A stretch of DNA of 64,000 nt from Oscillospiraceae bacterium (GCA_910574935.1 CAJTCU010000005.1:91581-155580); one strand, 5' to 3'. Shown: positions 41,212 through 50,682, counted from the stretch's first letter. The notes: a model not told the origin generated them from the sequence alone. Program-made: numbers and translations.

Positions 41212-44200
41212 CTACTCCGGCGCCTTCATGCTTTCCACCATACTGATATTTGCCAGCTTCTTATACATCACCAGGCTTACTAACAGGCTGAACAGGAAGG
41301 TCAGCAAAGTGGCGAATATATAGCTGAGGGGGTAGATATTCCGGCCGAACATTACTAGGTCCACCTCTGCGGTGCGGATGACAAACTGGTGCAGCACAAC
41401 GCCCAGCAGCAGCCCCACCCCGGTTCCAATCAGGGTCAGCATGGCGGACTCACGGTAGATATAGGCAGCCACCTCGCTCTGGTAAAAGCCCAGCACCTTG
41501 ATGGTGGCCAGCTCTTTTTCCCGCTCGGTAATATTGATGTTGGTCAGGTTATATAGCACTACAAAGGCCAGGGCCCCCGCCGAGATAATGAGCACCAGCA
41601 CAATGGAATTGATGCTTTGCAGGCTATTATGAAAGCTGGCGGAAAGCTCTTTGGTAGAGGTGGTCATGGCCACGCCGCCGCACTGGAGCAGGTCCGTGGT
41701 CAGGGCCTCTTCACCGCCCCGGGGGCCCTCTTCCGGTAACTTACATAATAGGGAGTTTACCGTGGCTTCCTGGCCAAAGGCCTCCTGGTAGGCAGCAGGG
41801 GAAAGGTATAGGTAGTGGTGTACATAGTTTTCGCAAATATCGGTTATGACAAAGCTGGCCTGATCTTCATCCTGATTTTTCACAGTAATACGATCTCCTA
41901 CCGAGAGACGGTGGCGCTCCGCCAGCTTTTCTGTAATAATGACAGAGTTTTCGTTATAGTCCACAGGCTGGCTGTCTGTGCGGTGGCGGAAGTGGAAAAA
42001 CTCTGGCAGCCGGTCCCCTTGGGGTGTGGCGAAAATAGTCACACTGTCCTCTGGCCGGCCCGCTTCTGGTATCACCGTGCCACTGTCCTGTAGGGCGGGC
42101 AGGTAGTCCAGCACCCGGTCCTTACCGGACAAAATCTCCATAAGACCAGGAGTTTCCAAAGCCTCGCTTTCGTTTAGGGCCACAATAAGCTGATACTGGG
42201 ACAGCTGGGTATATTGCAGTTCCACAATGTCGGAGATGGAGTCCCGTATGCCAAAGCCTGTCACCAGCAGAGCCGTGCACCCGGCAATGCCCAGCACGGT
42301 CATGAAAAAGCGTTTTTTATAGCGGAACAGGTTGCGGGCGGTTACCTTTTGGGTAAACTTCAGGCGGCTCCACAAGGGGGTGATATATTCCAGCAGAATG
42401 CGTTTGCCCGCCTTGGGGGCTTTAGGCAGCATCAGCCGGGCAGGGACCTCCTTTAGGGCGTGCCAGCAGGCAGAGAGGGTGGCCGTCAGGGTACACAGCA
42501 CAGCCGTTACCGCCGAGACCAGCGCCAGGGTCCAGTTAAAGGGCGTCAGCGCCTGGGGCAGGTCGTACATGATATTATAGGCATTCACAATAATAGTGGG
42601 GAACAGCCACATGCCCACAGCCACCCCCGCCGCGCAGCCGAAAAGACTGGCCGCGGCGGCATACAGCAGGTACTTGGCGGCAATGGAGAGGGAGGAATAC
42701 CCCAGGGCTTTCATGGTGCCAATAAGCTGCCGCTCTTCCTCCACCATGCGGGTCATGGTGGTCAGGGCCACCAGCGCGGCCACCAGGAAGAAGAACACCG
42801 GGAACACCTGGGCAATGGCGGCAATCTTGTCCGCGTTGTCCGCGTAGCTGGAAAAGCCCGCGTTGTCCTTTCGGTCAAAGATATACCACTCGCAGGCCTC
42901 TATTTTGTCGATATCCGCCTGGGCGTCATGGATCTTCTCCTCCGCGTCGGCCAGTTCCCGGTCCGCGTCGGTCCTGCCAGTTTCGTACTCATCCCAGCCC
43001 TGGGCCAGATCCTTTTTGCCATCCTCCAGCTTTTGCAGGCCCTCGTCATAGTCGGCCTGTCCCTGGGCCAGGTCCTTTTCCGCCTGGGCAAACTCTGCCT
43101 CGGCGTCCCGCATGGCCTGCTGCAAGGCGGCCTCCGAGCGGTCCAGCTCCGCCTTTTGACTGGTAAGCTGGGCCTGCTGCTGTTCCAGCTGGGTTAGCTG
43201 GGCGTTTAGCTGCCGCTGGCTCTCTTCCAGGCGGGTCCGGGCCTGCTGGGCCTGGGCCAGGCCTGTGTGATACTGGGCCAAACCTGTCTCTATGGCCTGC
43301 CGGGCCCCGGCAGTGTCTGTGCCTTGAGCAGCCAGGGCTTCCAGCCCTGCCTTTAGTTGCGCAAAGGCCTGGGCGGCTTCTGGGGCCAGCTGTTCCAGCT
43401 GGGAAATCAGGGCTAGGGTGCTTTGGTCGCTGCCGTCTCCGGCAGGTAGGCCCAGCTGGGCGGCGGTCTGTTCCAGCGCTGCTTTTCCCTGGTCCAGAGC
43501 GTCCAGGTTGGCCTGGGTCTTGTCCAGCTCCTCTTTGGCTCCGGCCAGTTCCGCTTCGTTGGCGGCCAGCTCTTCAAAACCTCCGTTCAGCTGGGCTTGG
43601 GCGGTGCGCAGCTGGGCCCTGCCGCTGTCGATCTGGCTTTGGTAGCCGCTGATCTGGTCCCGGCCATCGCGAATCCTTTGTTTGGCATCCGCTGTTTCCG
43701 CCTGGTATTTGGTCCGCCCCTCTTCCAGCCCCTTGCGGCCGTCAGCCAGCTCCTGTTCGGCGTCGGCCAGCTTTTGTTCGCTGTCGGCCAATTTCTTCTC
43801 TCCGTCCTGAAGCTCCTTTAGGGCTTTCTCCAGCTCTTCCTCAGCCTCTTTTTTTCCATCCTCATACTCTTTGCGGGCGTCGGCTAGCTGGGCGTTGGCC
43901 TCGTCCATAATATCTTGATACCGAATCCCCGCCCGCTGCTCTCCCAGGGCTTCCAGCTTTTCGGCAGCGTCCGCCACCAGTTGCTCATAGGCCCCGTCAA
44001 AGGCGTTCAGCTCTTGAGAACCCTCCAAAGTCAGATAGGCCGTGGTATAATAGTCCTGGTCAAAGTTCTCGGCTACGGTATAGGCCATAAGCCCCAGAGA
44101 ACCCGATCCGGCGGTGGTGTATTCCTGCTCTAAAGACATATATAGCGGGGTTTTAACCGTACCCACCACAGTAAACTGTCGGGGCAGGGCTTCGTTTTCC

Positions 44201-44673
44201 TCCTCCAGGGTCAGGGTCTGGCCCACCCAGTTGCTGCCCTTGAAAAAGGACTTGGTCAGCACCACCGCGCATTCGCCAGCCTTTTGGGGCAGCCGCCCCT
44301 CGACCAGTATAGGGGTGTTAATACGGCCCCCGTCGCTTTCAGCCAGGGTGTGCAGCCGGGTGGTATAGGCGTCCCCTTCTTCCGAGCGCAGTACCAGGTC
44401 CAGGTCGTAGGCTGGCTGAACGTCCGCCACGCCCTCGACCTGGGCCAGAGCCGTTATATCATCCTCTGTCAGCCCCAGGGTAGACACAGCCCGCAGGTCA
44501 AACATGTTGCCCTGGTCACAGTAGTTGTCCGCGGAAAGGCGCATGTCCAGGGGCGAGGCCAACACCCCCGCCAAAAAGCCGGACCCCAGAGCCACAATGG
44601 AGAAGATGGCCAAAAACCGGGAAAGGCTGTGGCGGATGGTGCGCCAAATGGACTTGAGGTACGTTTTTTTCAT
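41212..44673 (-). CDS. ABC transporter permease (FtsX/MacB type) with long coiled coil
   Basis: A 1153-residue protein. An N-terminal transmembrane helix (about 18-42) is followed by a MacB-like extracellular domain (45-250), a very long coiled coil with repeated Lys-Leu-Ala-Asp-x-Glu-Gln-like heptads (about 255-600), an FtsX core with three helices (about 630-750), a second extracellular domain and a C-terminal FtsX core (about 1020-1150). Such exporters couple cytoplasmic ATPase motion to extracytoplasmic work such as peptide or lipid release. The ATPase gene is 13 bases upstream in the same operon. Confidence 0.9.
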   Translation of the reverse strand: MKKTYLKSIWRTIRHSLSRFLAIFSIVALGSGFLAGVLASPLDMRLSADNYCDQGNMFDLRAVSTLGLTEDDITALAQVEGVADVQPAYDLDLVLRSEEGDAYTTRLHTLAESDGGRINTPILVEGRLPQKAGECAVVLTKSFFKGSNWVGQTLTLEEENEALPRQFTVVGTVKTPLYMSLEQEYTTAGSGSLGLMAYTVAENFDQDYYTTAYLTLEGSQELNAFDGAYEQLVADAAEKLEALGEQRAGIRYQDIMDEANAQLADARKEYEDGKKEAEEELEKALKELQDGEKKLADSEQKLADAEQELADGRKGLEEGRTKYQAETADAKQRIRDGRDQISGYQSQIDSGRAQLRTAQAQLNGGFEELAANEAELAGAKEELDKTQANLDALDQGKAALEQTAAQLGLPAGDGSDQSTLALISQLEQLAPEAAQAFAQLKAGLEALAAQGTDTAGARQAIETGLAQYHTGLAQAQQARTRLEESQRQLNAQLTQLEQQQAQLTSQKAELDRSEAALQQAMRDAEAEFAQAEKDLAQGQADYDEGLQKLEDGKKDLAQGWDEYETGRTDADRELADAEEKIHDAQADIDKIEACEWYIFDRKDNAGFSSYADNADKIAAIAQVFPVFFFLVAALVALTTMTRMVEEERQLIGTMKALGYSSLSIAAKYLLYAAAASLFGCAAGVAVGMWLFPTIIVNAYNIMYDLPQALTPFNWTLALVSAVTAVLCTLTATLSACWHALKEVPARLMLPKAPKAGKRILLEYITPLWSRLKFTQKVTARNLFRYKKRFFMTVLGIAGCTALLVTGFGIRDSISDIVELQYTQLSQYQLIVALNESEALETPGLMEILSGKDRVLDYLPALQDSGTVIPEAGRPEDSVTIFATPQGDRLPEFFHFRHRTDSQPVDYNENSVIITEKLAERHRLSVGDRITVKNQDEDQASFVITDICENYVHHYLYLSPAAYQEAFGQEATVNSLLCKLPEEGPRGGEEALTTDLLQCGGVAMTTSTKELSASFHNSLQSINSIVLVLIISAGALAFVVLYNLTNINITEREKELATIKVLGFYQSEVAAYIYRESAMLTLIGTGVGLLLGVVLHQFVIRTAEVDLVMFGRNIYPLSYIFATLLTFLFSLLVSLVMYKKLANISMVESMKAPE

Positions 44674-44686
44674 AGCGAGGGCCTCC

Positions 44687-45388
44687 TTACCACTCGATGT
44701 CCTCCACTGGGGTGGGGTGGGGGTTCACTTGGTTGGAGATGGCCTTGCCGCTTTTAATTTTTATAACCCGGTCGGCCATGGCGGTCAAGGCCCCGTTGTG
44801 GGTGATCACCAACACGGTGCGGCCGGTTTTCCGGCAGGTCTCCTGCAAAAGGCCCAGCACAGCCTTGCCGGTGTTGTAGTCCAGCGCGCCGGTGGGCTCG
44901 TCGCACAAGAGGATCTTAGGGTTCTTGGCCAGGGCCCGGGCAATGGACACCCGCTGCTGCTCGCCGCCGGAGAGCTGGGCTGGAAAGTTGCGCAGCCGGT
45001 CCCCCAGCCCCACACCCTCCAGGGTGGTTTTGGCGTCCAGAGGATCTGGGCAGATCTCGCTGGCCAGCTCTACATTTTCCAGGGCGGTTAGGTTCTGCAC
45101 CAGATTGTAAAACTGGAACACAAAGCCCACGTCCGTGCGGCGGTAGGCGGTAAGCTGCCGGGAACTGTATTCGCTAATCACCGCGCCGTCCAGCAGAATG
45201 CGGCCCTCATCGCAGGCGTCCATGCCCCCCAGCATGTTTAGCACCGTGGTCTTGCCAGCGCCGGAAGGGCCCACGATAACGCAAAATTCGCCTTTTTCCA
45301 CAAAGAAGCTGATGTGGTCGGCAGCGGCGATTTTGTTTTCGCCCATGGCATAGAATTTGCAGACGTCTTGAAACTCGATAAAATGCAC
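44687..45388 (-). CDS. ABC transporter ATP-binding protein, MacB/LolD type
   Basis: A 233-residue ATPase with Walker [11 protein letters not shown]-loop VFQFYNL, signature [16 protein letters not shown], Walker [13 protein letters not shown] and switch His in VITHN. The subgroup pairs with FtsX-like permeases. It is translated just before the coiled-coil permease. Its upstream region (45389-45869) contains a repeat and two perfect hairpins. Confidence 0.94.
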   Translation of the reverse strand: MHFIEFQDVCKFYAMGENKIAAADHISFFVEKGEFCVIVGPSGAGKTTVLNMLGGMDACDEGRILLDGAVISEYSSRQLTAYRRTDVGFVFQFYNLVQNLTALENVELASEICPDPLDAKTTLEGVGLGDRLRNFPAQLSGGEQQRVSIARALAKNPKILLCDEPTGALDYNTGKAVLGLLQETCRKTGRTVLVITHNGALTAMADRVIKIKSGKAISNQVNPHPTPVEDIEW

Positions 45389-45432
45389 AGCGCACCTCCA
45401 TATGGAAAGGGAAATGGTAAAAAAGCGGACAC

Positions 45433-45545
45433 ATTGCGCGGTGAAGGGGCGTTAGGCCCCTTCCGAGGTCCAGGGCGAGGAGCCCTGGCCGCCGGAGGCG
45501 ACCTTGACCCTAAGGCCCTTAAAAGCGGCGCGAAGGAAAAAGGAG
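45433..45545. repeat. Intergenic repeat (family B), copy 2
   Basis: Contains ATTGCGCGGTGAAGGGG (45433-45449), a CCAGGGCGAGGAGCCCTGG palindromic segment and AAAAGCGGCGCGAAGG. Most of it is matched, with changes, by the reverse complement of 7790-7931. No ORF is supported. Confidence 0.5.
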
Positions 45546-45619
45546 TGGGTCCACTGACTCGGCCCGGCCCACTGGGCTAAAGAGGCCCCCAGACCAGCGC
45601 CGCGCCCAAAAGCAGCGCC

Positions 45620-45646
45620 TTTCGGCGTTGCATAGCAACGCCGAAA
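45620..45646. repeat. Perfect 11-bp hairpin
   Basis: TTTCGGCGTTG and CAACGCCGAAA are separated by five bases. It is not followed by a clear T run and would lie in the leader of the ABC transporter operon. Confidence 0.6.
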
Positions 45647-45733
45647 CAGCGGCCCGCCAGCACCTGGTCCCCCAAGAAGGGGCCCACCAACAAAGCAAAA
45701 GCGGCGGCAAGCCCAGTCCGATTCGCTAAGCCC

Positions 45734-45777
45734 ATTATACCACAACTCCCCCTGGGCACGGAAGAGGGGGAGTTGTG
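45734..45777 (-). promoter_or_regulatory. Hairpin plus extended -10 promoter of the ABC operon
   Basis: CACAACTCCCCC (45741-45752) and GGGGGAGTTGTG (45766-45777) form a perfect 12-bp stem. Its minus-strand 3' arm runs directly into TGGTATAAT (TATAAT at 45734-45739), an extended -10 box. There is no good -35. The stem could end trmL transcripts or bind a regulator. Confidence 0.45.
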
Positions 45778-45869
45778 AATTTTGTGAAAACAATGGGGGC
45801 TGGAGGCATGGTATTTAGGGAACGCGGGGCGGTTTTTTGCGGGTCAAGGAATTGAAAGGCAGCCGGGTT

Positions 45870-46403
45870 TTACAAATACTCAGACCCCGGAAAAGCCTCT
45901 TTGGCCGCGGCCCAGTCATAGTCCCGCAGGGCTCCGCCGCATTCCAGCTGGGGATAATCCCACTGGCGCAGCACCTCGAAAGTTCCGATGGCCACGGAAT
46001 TGGCCAGGTTCAGGCTGCGGGCCCCGCCCAGCATGGGAATGCGCACACAGCGGTCTGGGTGGGTAAAAAGCAGGTCCTCCGGCAGGCCGGCAGACTCTTT
46101 TCCAAAGAACAGATAGCACCCGTCGGGATAGTGCGGGTCGCTGTGGCGGCGCTGGGCTTTGGTGGAAAAAAAGAAAAATTCTCCAGTGTTTTTCTCAAAA
46201 AATTCGGATAGGCTATTATAGCGATAAAGGGACAAAAACCGCCAATAGTCCAGCCCCGCGTGGCGCAGCTTTTTGTCGTCCGGGGTAAAACCCATGGGTC
46301 CCACCAGATGCAGAGACGCTCCGGTGACCGCGCAGGTGCGGGCAATGTTGCCGGTGTTTTGTGGGATTTCCGGCTGGACCAGGACAATATTGAGAGTTGA
46401 CAT
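45870..46403 (-). CDS. trmL: tRNA (cytidine/uridine-34-2'-O)-methyltransferase TrmL
   Basis: A 177-residue SPOUT methyltransferase. The N-terminal VQPEIPQNTGNIARTC, HLVGPMGF, and the C-terminal knot motifs LFFGKESAGLP and RIPMLGGARSLNLANSVAIG identify the TrmL/CspR group, which methylates the wobble ribose of tRNA-Leu. The length is normal. It is a single gene on the minus strand, divergent from a small plus-strand gene. Confidence 0.95.
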   Translation of the reverse strand: MSTLNIVLVQPEIPQNTGNIARTCAVTGASLHLVGPMGFTPDDKKLRHAGLDYWRFLSLYRYNSLSEFFEKNTGEFFFFSTKAQRRHSDPHYPDGCYLFFGKESAGLPEDLLFTHPDRCVRIPMLGGARSLNLANSVAIGTFEVLRQWDYPQLECGGALRDYDWAAAKEAFPGSEYL

Positions 46404-46524
46404 GATAAAGACCTTTCGCAGAAAAATTTACCCGGAATAAACGGGGACGGAGGCGGGAAACATGAGCATTAGGGCAGTATTGTGGCTGCTGAGAATCACA
46501 ATTATATTATGGAGGTTTGACGCG

Positions 46525-46716
46525 ATGTATAAGCAGACAATGAGCGTGGCAAAGGGCGTGGGCATGGGCCTGCTGGCTGGCACGGCGGTGGCCGTTATCG
46601 GCACAAAAGCTATGGGCGGCCGGCGTAGTAAGGCGGCGCACATGAAGAAAAATGCCAGTAAGGCCATTCATACGGTGGGCAATCTCATTGGCGACGTGGA
46701 GAAAATGATGCGCTAA
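46525..46716 (+). CDS. Small conserved-looking protein with one hydrophobic segment
   Basis: A 63-residue protein with a Gly/Ala-rich hydrophobic segment (GVGMGLLAGTAVAVIGTKAM, about 11-30) and a basic amphipathic C-terminus ending IGDVEKMMR. TGGAGG lies 9 bases before the ATG; the 21 residues upstream are discounted. It looks like a small membrane-anchored protein reminiscent of YtxH-like proteins, but I cannot name a family. Confidence 0.65.
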   Translation: MYKQTMSVAKGVGMGLLAGTAVAVIGTKAMGGRRSKAAHMKKNASKAIHTVGNLIGDVEKMMR

Positions 46717-46725
46717 ACACCAAAG

Positions 46726-46755
46726 GGCTGGGGGCTGGCAGGGCGGTCCCCAGCC
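46726..46755. terminator. Possible terminator hairpin after the small gene
   Basis: GGCTGGGG and CCCCAGCC form an 8-bp stem between convergent genes. It lacks a proper T tract. Confidence 0.4.
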
Positions 46756-46767
46756 TACATATTGTGT

Positions 46768-48942
46768 CTATTCTTGGTCTGGCTGAGAAAGCTTTTGATA
46801 CAGCACACCGTTATAGTAGGCCCCTTCCCGCCACTGGCCGTCAAACACCACCGCGCCGTTTTGGTCGAATTCGGTTCCATGGCCGTGGCGCAGGCCGTTT
46901 TTCCACTGGCCATAGTACAGCAGCCGGCCCTCCTGGTCAAAGGCCGAACCCAGACCTGTGGGTTCGCCGCCCTTCCACTGGCCCACAAATACGGTGCCGT
47001 CTTGGGCGTCCAGCACCACACCCGCGCCCTCTTTTTTGCCGTTTTCAATTCTTCCGCCAAACCGTAGGCTGCCGTTGGCGTCGAATAAGCTTACCAGCCC
47101 TCCAGGCTGGCCGTTTTTCCAGTTTGCCACGTGTAGGGCGTGGTCGCTGTCCCGGAAAGAGACCCCCAGGCCGTCCCGCCGATCCTCCTTCCAGAAACCG
47201 GCGTAGCACAGGTTTCCATCCTTATAGTAGTAAGAGCCAAATCCATGGCGCTTTCCATTGACATAGTCCCCTTCATACGAGGTATAGCCGTTAGGCTGCT
47301 GGGTGCGCCCCCGGCGGTTCAAAGGGGGCGTCTCCTGTTGGGAAGGTCCCGACTCCCGAGAGCCGTCGGGCGCTGCCGAGGAAGCCAAGTCCGTTGATGT
47401 CGCGCTGTGTTCCTGTTGGGAAGGTCCCGACTCCCGAGAGCCGTCGGGCGCTGCCGAGGAAGCCAAGTCCGTTGATGTTGTGCTGTGTTCCTGTTGGGAA
47501 GGTCCCGGCTCCCGAGAGTCGTCGGGCGCTGCCGAGGAAGCCAAGTCCGTTGATGTCGCGCTGTGTTCCTGTTGGGAAGGTCCTGGTTCCCGAGAGCCGT
47601 CAGGCGCTGCCGAGGGAGCCAAGTCCGTTGATGTCGCGCTGTGTTCCTGTTGGGAAGGTCCCGGCTCCCGAGAGCCGTCGGGCGCTGCCGAGGAAGCCAA
47701 GTCCGTTGATGTTGCGCTGTTTTCCTGTTGGGAAGGTCCCGGCTCCCGAGAGCCGTCGGGCGCTGCCGAGGAAGCCAGGTCCGTTGATGTCGCGCTGTGT
47801 TCCTGTTGGGAAGGTCCCGGCTCCCGAGAGCCGTCAGGCGCTGCCGAGGAAGCCAGGTCCGTTGATGTCGCGCTGTGTTCCTGTTGGGAAGGTCCCGGCT
47901 CCCGAGAGCCGTCAGGCGCTGCCGAGGAAGCCAAGTCCGTTGATGTCGCGCTGTGTTCCTGTTGGGAAGGTCCCGGCTTCCGAGAGCCGTCGGCTTCCAT
48001 CAGGGAAGCCGCGTCCGCTGTTGCGTCGCCGGTTTCCGGCAGAGCAGAAGCTGTTTCCAGAGAGAGCATAGGTTCCTCCCCAGAGGGGGCTTCCAAAAGG
48101 CTGTTTGGATCAGCGCTGGGGGTGAATTCCTCCCCGGAGGGCAGGTCCGGCTGGGGGGGAGCAGGAGAGACGGGGGCCGCGCTTCTCCGGCCTGGCTCAA
48201 TCTTGGCGTATTCTTCCAGGCTGGTAAAGGTAATGGTGGTGGGTTCCTCCGCTTCTCCGTCCACAAGGGCTCCGTCCCGGACCTCCCAGGCGGGCATTAG
48301 AATGGTCGCTTCCCCAGCAGCGTCTTGTGTGGCCTGTTCCCGCAGCTGGGCCTGGGCGCCGGGGCAGCAGCAGAGCTCGCCGGTGACAGTGGCCAGCAGA
48401 AGCAGCGGCTGGCCCAGCTGGGCGTCCACCACATTTTGCTGGGCCGTGCCGGACTGGTATGGGGCCAAAGCCAGACGGGTCTCTCGAAAGGCCTGTTTGG
48501 CTGGGTCCCAGTCCCGCAAAAGCACCTGGCGGTCTTTGCGCAAAGGGGAAAAGACCACCTTGGCCTGGGTAGAGTCCCAGGGCTCATAATATTCGCTTTT
48601 AACCCAGTCGTGGTTTTGATCAAAATAGGAGCGGCCGGTAATTACCCCGGTAAAGTCCCTGGTCACCAGCATCCAGCCGCTGGGCTGGCCAAAGGCCTCC
48701 TCCAGAACCACGCTGTTTCCCTGGGCTCCGCTGATCTTCAGGCTCCAGTACACGGAGTGCCTGCTAAGCTTTCCCCGAACTTGACCCCTGTAGCCGTTCA
48801 GAGTCAGGTTCTCTCGTACCCGCACCGGTTTTTGGCCGGTGGCAAAGAATTTCCGCATAGCCAGGGCCAGCTGGCTGTTCAGTACGTCTATACCGTCCCG
48901 TTTCGGGAAGCAGACCCGGCAGATCTCGCTAAGTTGATACAT
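46768..48942 (-). CDS. MORN-repeat protein with 26-residue tandem repeats
   Basis: A 724-residue protein with no signal peptide. Residues 1-220 form an unassigned globular region with Trp/Tyr-rich strands. About 220-325 is acidic and Pro/Ser-rich. Residues about 317-540 consist of eight complete and one partial 26-residue repeat (PDGSREPGPSQQEHS ... DLASSAA). The C-terminal 165 residues contain about seven MORN repeats (YEGDYVNGKRHGFGSYYY, GQWKNGLRHGHGTEF). MORN arrays are thought to be structural or lipid/protein-binding. The repeat linker is predicted disordered and phosphorylatable (Ser/Thr). The long antisense ORFs here are by-products of the repeats. Confidence 0.85.
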   Translation of the reverse strand: MYQLSEICRVCFPKRDGIDVLNSQLALAMRKFFATGQKPVRVRENLTLNGYRGQVRGKLSRHSVYWSLKISGAQGNSVVLEEAFGQPSGWMLVTRDFTGVITGRSYFDQNHDWVKSEYYEPWDSTQAKVVFSPLRKDRQVLLRDWDPAKQAFRETRLALAPYQSGTAQQNVVDAQLGQPLLLLATVTGELCCCPGAQAQLREQATQDAAGEATILMPAWEVRDGALVDGEAEEPTTITFTSLEEYAKIEPGRRSAAPVSPAPPQPDLPSGEEFTPSADPNSLLEAPSGEEPMLSLETASALPETGDATADAASLMEADGSRKPGPSQQEHSATSTDLASSAAPDGSREPGPSQQEHSATSTDLASSAAPDGSREPGPSQQEHSATSTDLASSAAPDGSREPGPSQQENSATSTDLASSAAPDGSREPGPSQQEHSATSTDLAPSAAPDGSREPGPSQQEHSATSTDLASSAAPDDSREPGPSQQEHSTTSTDLASSAAPDGSRESGPSQQEHSATSTDLASSAAPDGSRESGPSQQETPPLNRRGRTQQPNGYTSYEGDYVNGKRHGFGSYYYKDGNLCYAGFWKEDRRDGLGVSFRDSDHALHVANWKNGQPGGLVSLFDANGSLRFGGRIENGKKEGAGVVLDAQDGTVFVGQWKGGEPTGLGSAFDQEGRLLYYGQWKNGLRHGHGTEFDQNGAVVFDGQWREGAYYNGVLYQKLSQPDQE
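47331..47994. repeat. 78-bp tandem repeat array, about 8.5 copies
   Basis: The string CCTGTTGGGAAGGTCC recurs at 47334 and every 78 bases to 47958, nine times, with only scattered substitutions. The unit is a multiple of three and stays in frame in the MORN gene, giving the 26-residue protein repeat. Such arrays change copy number by slippage or recombination. Confidence 0.93.
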
Positions 48943-49234
48943 GACCCATATTTCCCCACTTTTTCATATTGATAACCGCCGCACCAGAGGAACCATATTA
49001 GAACAGAAAATGCTTCGCGGCGGCAAATACTCTGGGAATATTATACCACACAAGCCCCGGAACGTACATCCTATTTTTCTCTTGTTGAGAAATTTTCCGG
49101 AAAATATTCCTATTTCAGGAAAAAGTGTGTATAATAAAGGTGGCGCTTGGACCGGCTTATTTGATTTTTCTATTCTTTACTAATAAAAAAAACGGCGGCA
49201 GCCGGTGGAAAAACAGTAACGGGGAGGGGTCTTG

Positions 49235-50038
49235 ATGGACGAATTTATTCATAAAACCATCAGCTGGCTGCTGGACCTGGGCGGCAACCTGCTGGTGGCG
49301 GGGATAATCTTTTTTGTGGGCTGGCAGCTGGCCCGGCTGGCCGCGACCCTTACTAAAAAGGCCATAAAAAGGGGCGTGGCAGACCCCCTGGTGGCGGGGT
49401 TTGTCGGCTCGGTGGTAAAGGCCCTGGTGATCGCTGTGGCCTCGGTCAGTGCCATTGCCCAGCTGCAAATTAATATTACCTCTCTGGTGGCGGCTTTGGG
49501 GGCGGCGGGGCTTACCGCCAGCTTTGCCCTGCAAGGAAGCCTCTCTAACTTTGTCAGCGGGATGCAGATCATCTTTACCAAACCCTTTAAAATGGGAGAT
49601 TACCTGGCGTTTGGGAACTATGAGGGCACGGTGAAGCGCATTGAGATTCTCTATACCATTTTGGCTACATATGACAACAAGGAGGTCATTGTGCCAAACT
49701 CAAAGATTACCGGCGACGTGGTGGTGAACTTTTCCACCAATGGCACCCGGCGGCTGGACCTAAGCTATGGTGTGGCCTATACGGCGGACCTGGAAAAGGC
49801 TAAAGCCGTGCTGGCCCGCCTGGCGGAAAAAGATCCCCGTGTGCTGGAAACGCCCGCGCCCATGATTGCAGTGGGAGACTGGAAAGACAGCTCGGTGACC
49901 TTGGTAATGAAGCTGTGGTGTAAGCAAGAGGAGTATTGGAACCTGTATTTTGCCATGCAGGAGGGGGTAAAGGCCGCTTTCGACAAAGAGAACATTTCCA
50001 TTCCCTTCCCCCAGCTGGACGTGCATATGACGGAGTGA
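49235..50038 (+). CDS. mscS: Small-conductance mechanosensitive channel MscS
   Basis: A 267-residue MscS with an N-terminal helix, two further transmembrane helices and the pore helix (GAAGLTASFALQGSLSNFVSG near 88-108), then the conserved FTKPFKMGDYL beta domain, EVIVPNSKI and the C-terminal cage. It opens under membrane tension to release solutes during osmotic downshock. ATG follows GGGGAGGGG by about 7 bases; a TTG one codon earlier is possible. It is a single gene. Confidence 0.94.
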   Translation: MDEFIHKTISWLLDLGGNLLVAGIIFFVGWQLARLAATLTKKAIKRGVADPLVAGFVGSVVKALVIAVASVSAIAQLQINITSLVAALGAAGLTASFALQGSLSNFVSGMQIIFTKPFKMGDYLAFGNYEGTVKRIEILYTILATYDNKEVIVPNSKITGDVVVNFSTNGTRRLDLSYGVAYTADLEKAKAVLARLAEKDPRVLETPAPMIAVGDWKDSSVTLVMKLWCKQEEYWNLYFAMQEGVKAAFDKENISIPFPQLDVHMTE

Positions 50039-50047
50039 AATGCCGCA

Positions 50048-50400
50048 ACGAAAAAAATCCGCCGCTATAGTCAGTGCGGCGTAGAAAGAGCTATGGAATC
50101 AAATGGTTTTTGTAAAACAGGGCGGTAAGCGGCCTAATCGAAAATTCGGCTTTACCGGCTTTTCCAGCGGGGCCCATTATAACGCGTAAAGAGCCCGGGG
50201 CACGGCCGCCCTGTAAGGCCATCCTATTACCAAAACGTTTAAGGGGCAAAGGAGCAGTTTCTTTAAAAAATGCCCATCATTTGCTGCGTGGCGTAACCTA
50301 AGGCCCGTGCCAGCGTAAGGCCAGCTGGGCCGGCTCATTTGCCTAACGACAGCTTTTGAGCAGAAAAACAGAAACAGGGCTGTCTGAAATAGACAGCCCT
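50048..50400 (-). terminator. Two minus-strand terminators downstream of rpmB
   Basis: The first is a perfect 10-bp stem AGGGCTGTCT/AGACAGCCCT (50376-50400) followed on the minus strand by GTTTCTGTTTTT. The second, CGCCGC/GCGGCG (50060-50081), is followed by a run of seven T at 50052-50058. The sequence between them, in the mscS-rpmB gap, shows nothing else. Confidence 0.65.
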
Positions 50401-50431
50401 GGCTCATGCGGATGTGGACGCGGCCTAGCGA

Positions 50432-50620
50432 TCATACGGCGCGGGTAACTTTGCCGGAGCGCAGGCAGCGGGTGCAGGCGTATACACGCTGGGGAGTCCC
50501 GTCAACAATTGCCTTTACGCGGCGGATGTTAGGCTTCCAGGTCCGATTGGAGTGACGCATGGAGTGGGACACCTTGCAGCCAAAAGAAACGCCCTTGCCG
50601 CAAAATTCACATTTTGCCAT
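50432..50620 (-). CDS. rpmB: 50S ribosomal protein L28, zinc-binding form
   Basis: A 62-residue L28. MAKCEFCGKGVSFGCKVSHS and the C-terminal CTRCLRSGKVTRAV carry two Cys-x2-Cys pairs, the zinc-ribbon (C+) form. The start is set by AGGAGGTGCAG 7 bases upstream; the 15 residues added by an earlier ATG are not part of L28. It is monocistronic. Confidence 0.97.
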   Translation of the reverse strand: MAKCEFCGKGVSFGCKVSHSMRHSNRTWKPNIRRVKAIVDGTPQRVYACTRCLRSGKVTRAV

Positions 50621-50682
50621 ATCTCTGCACCTCCTTCTATAGCAGGCAGATATTTTGTGGTTCAAATTCTTTAAACAAATGG

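Noticed and set aside
47303-48589. Long plus-strand ORF of 428 residues, and a second at 47394-48071
   Set aside because: Both are antisense shadows of the MORN gene. The 78-bp repeat has no stops in these frames, so they stay open by repetition; no ribosome site or domain supports them.
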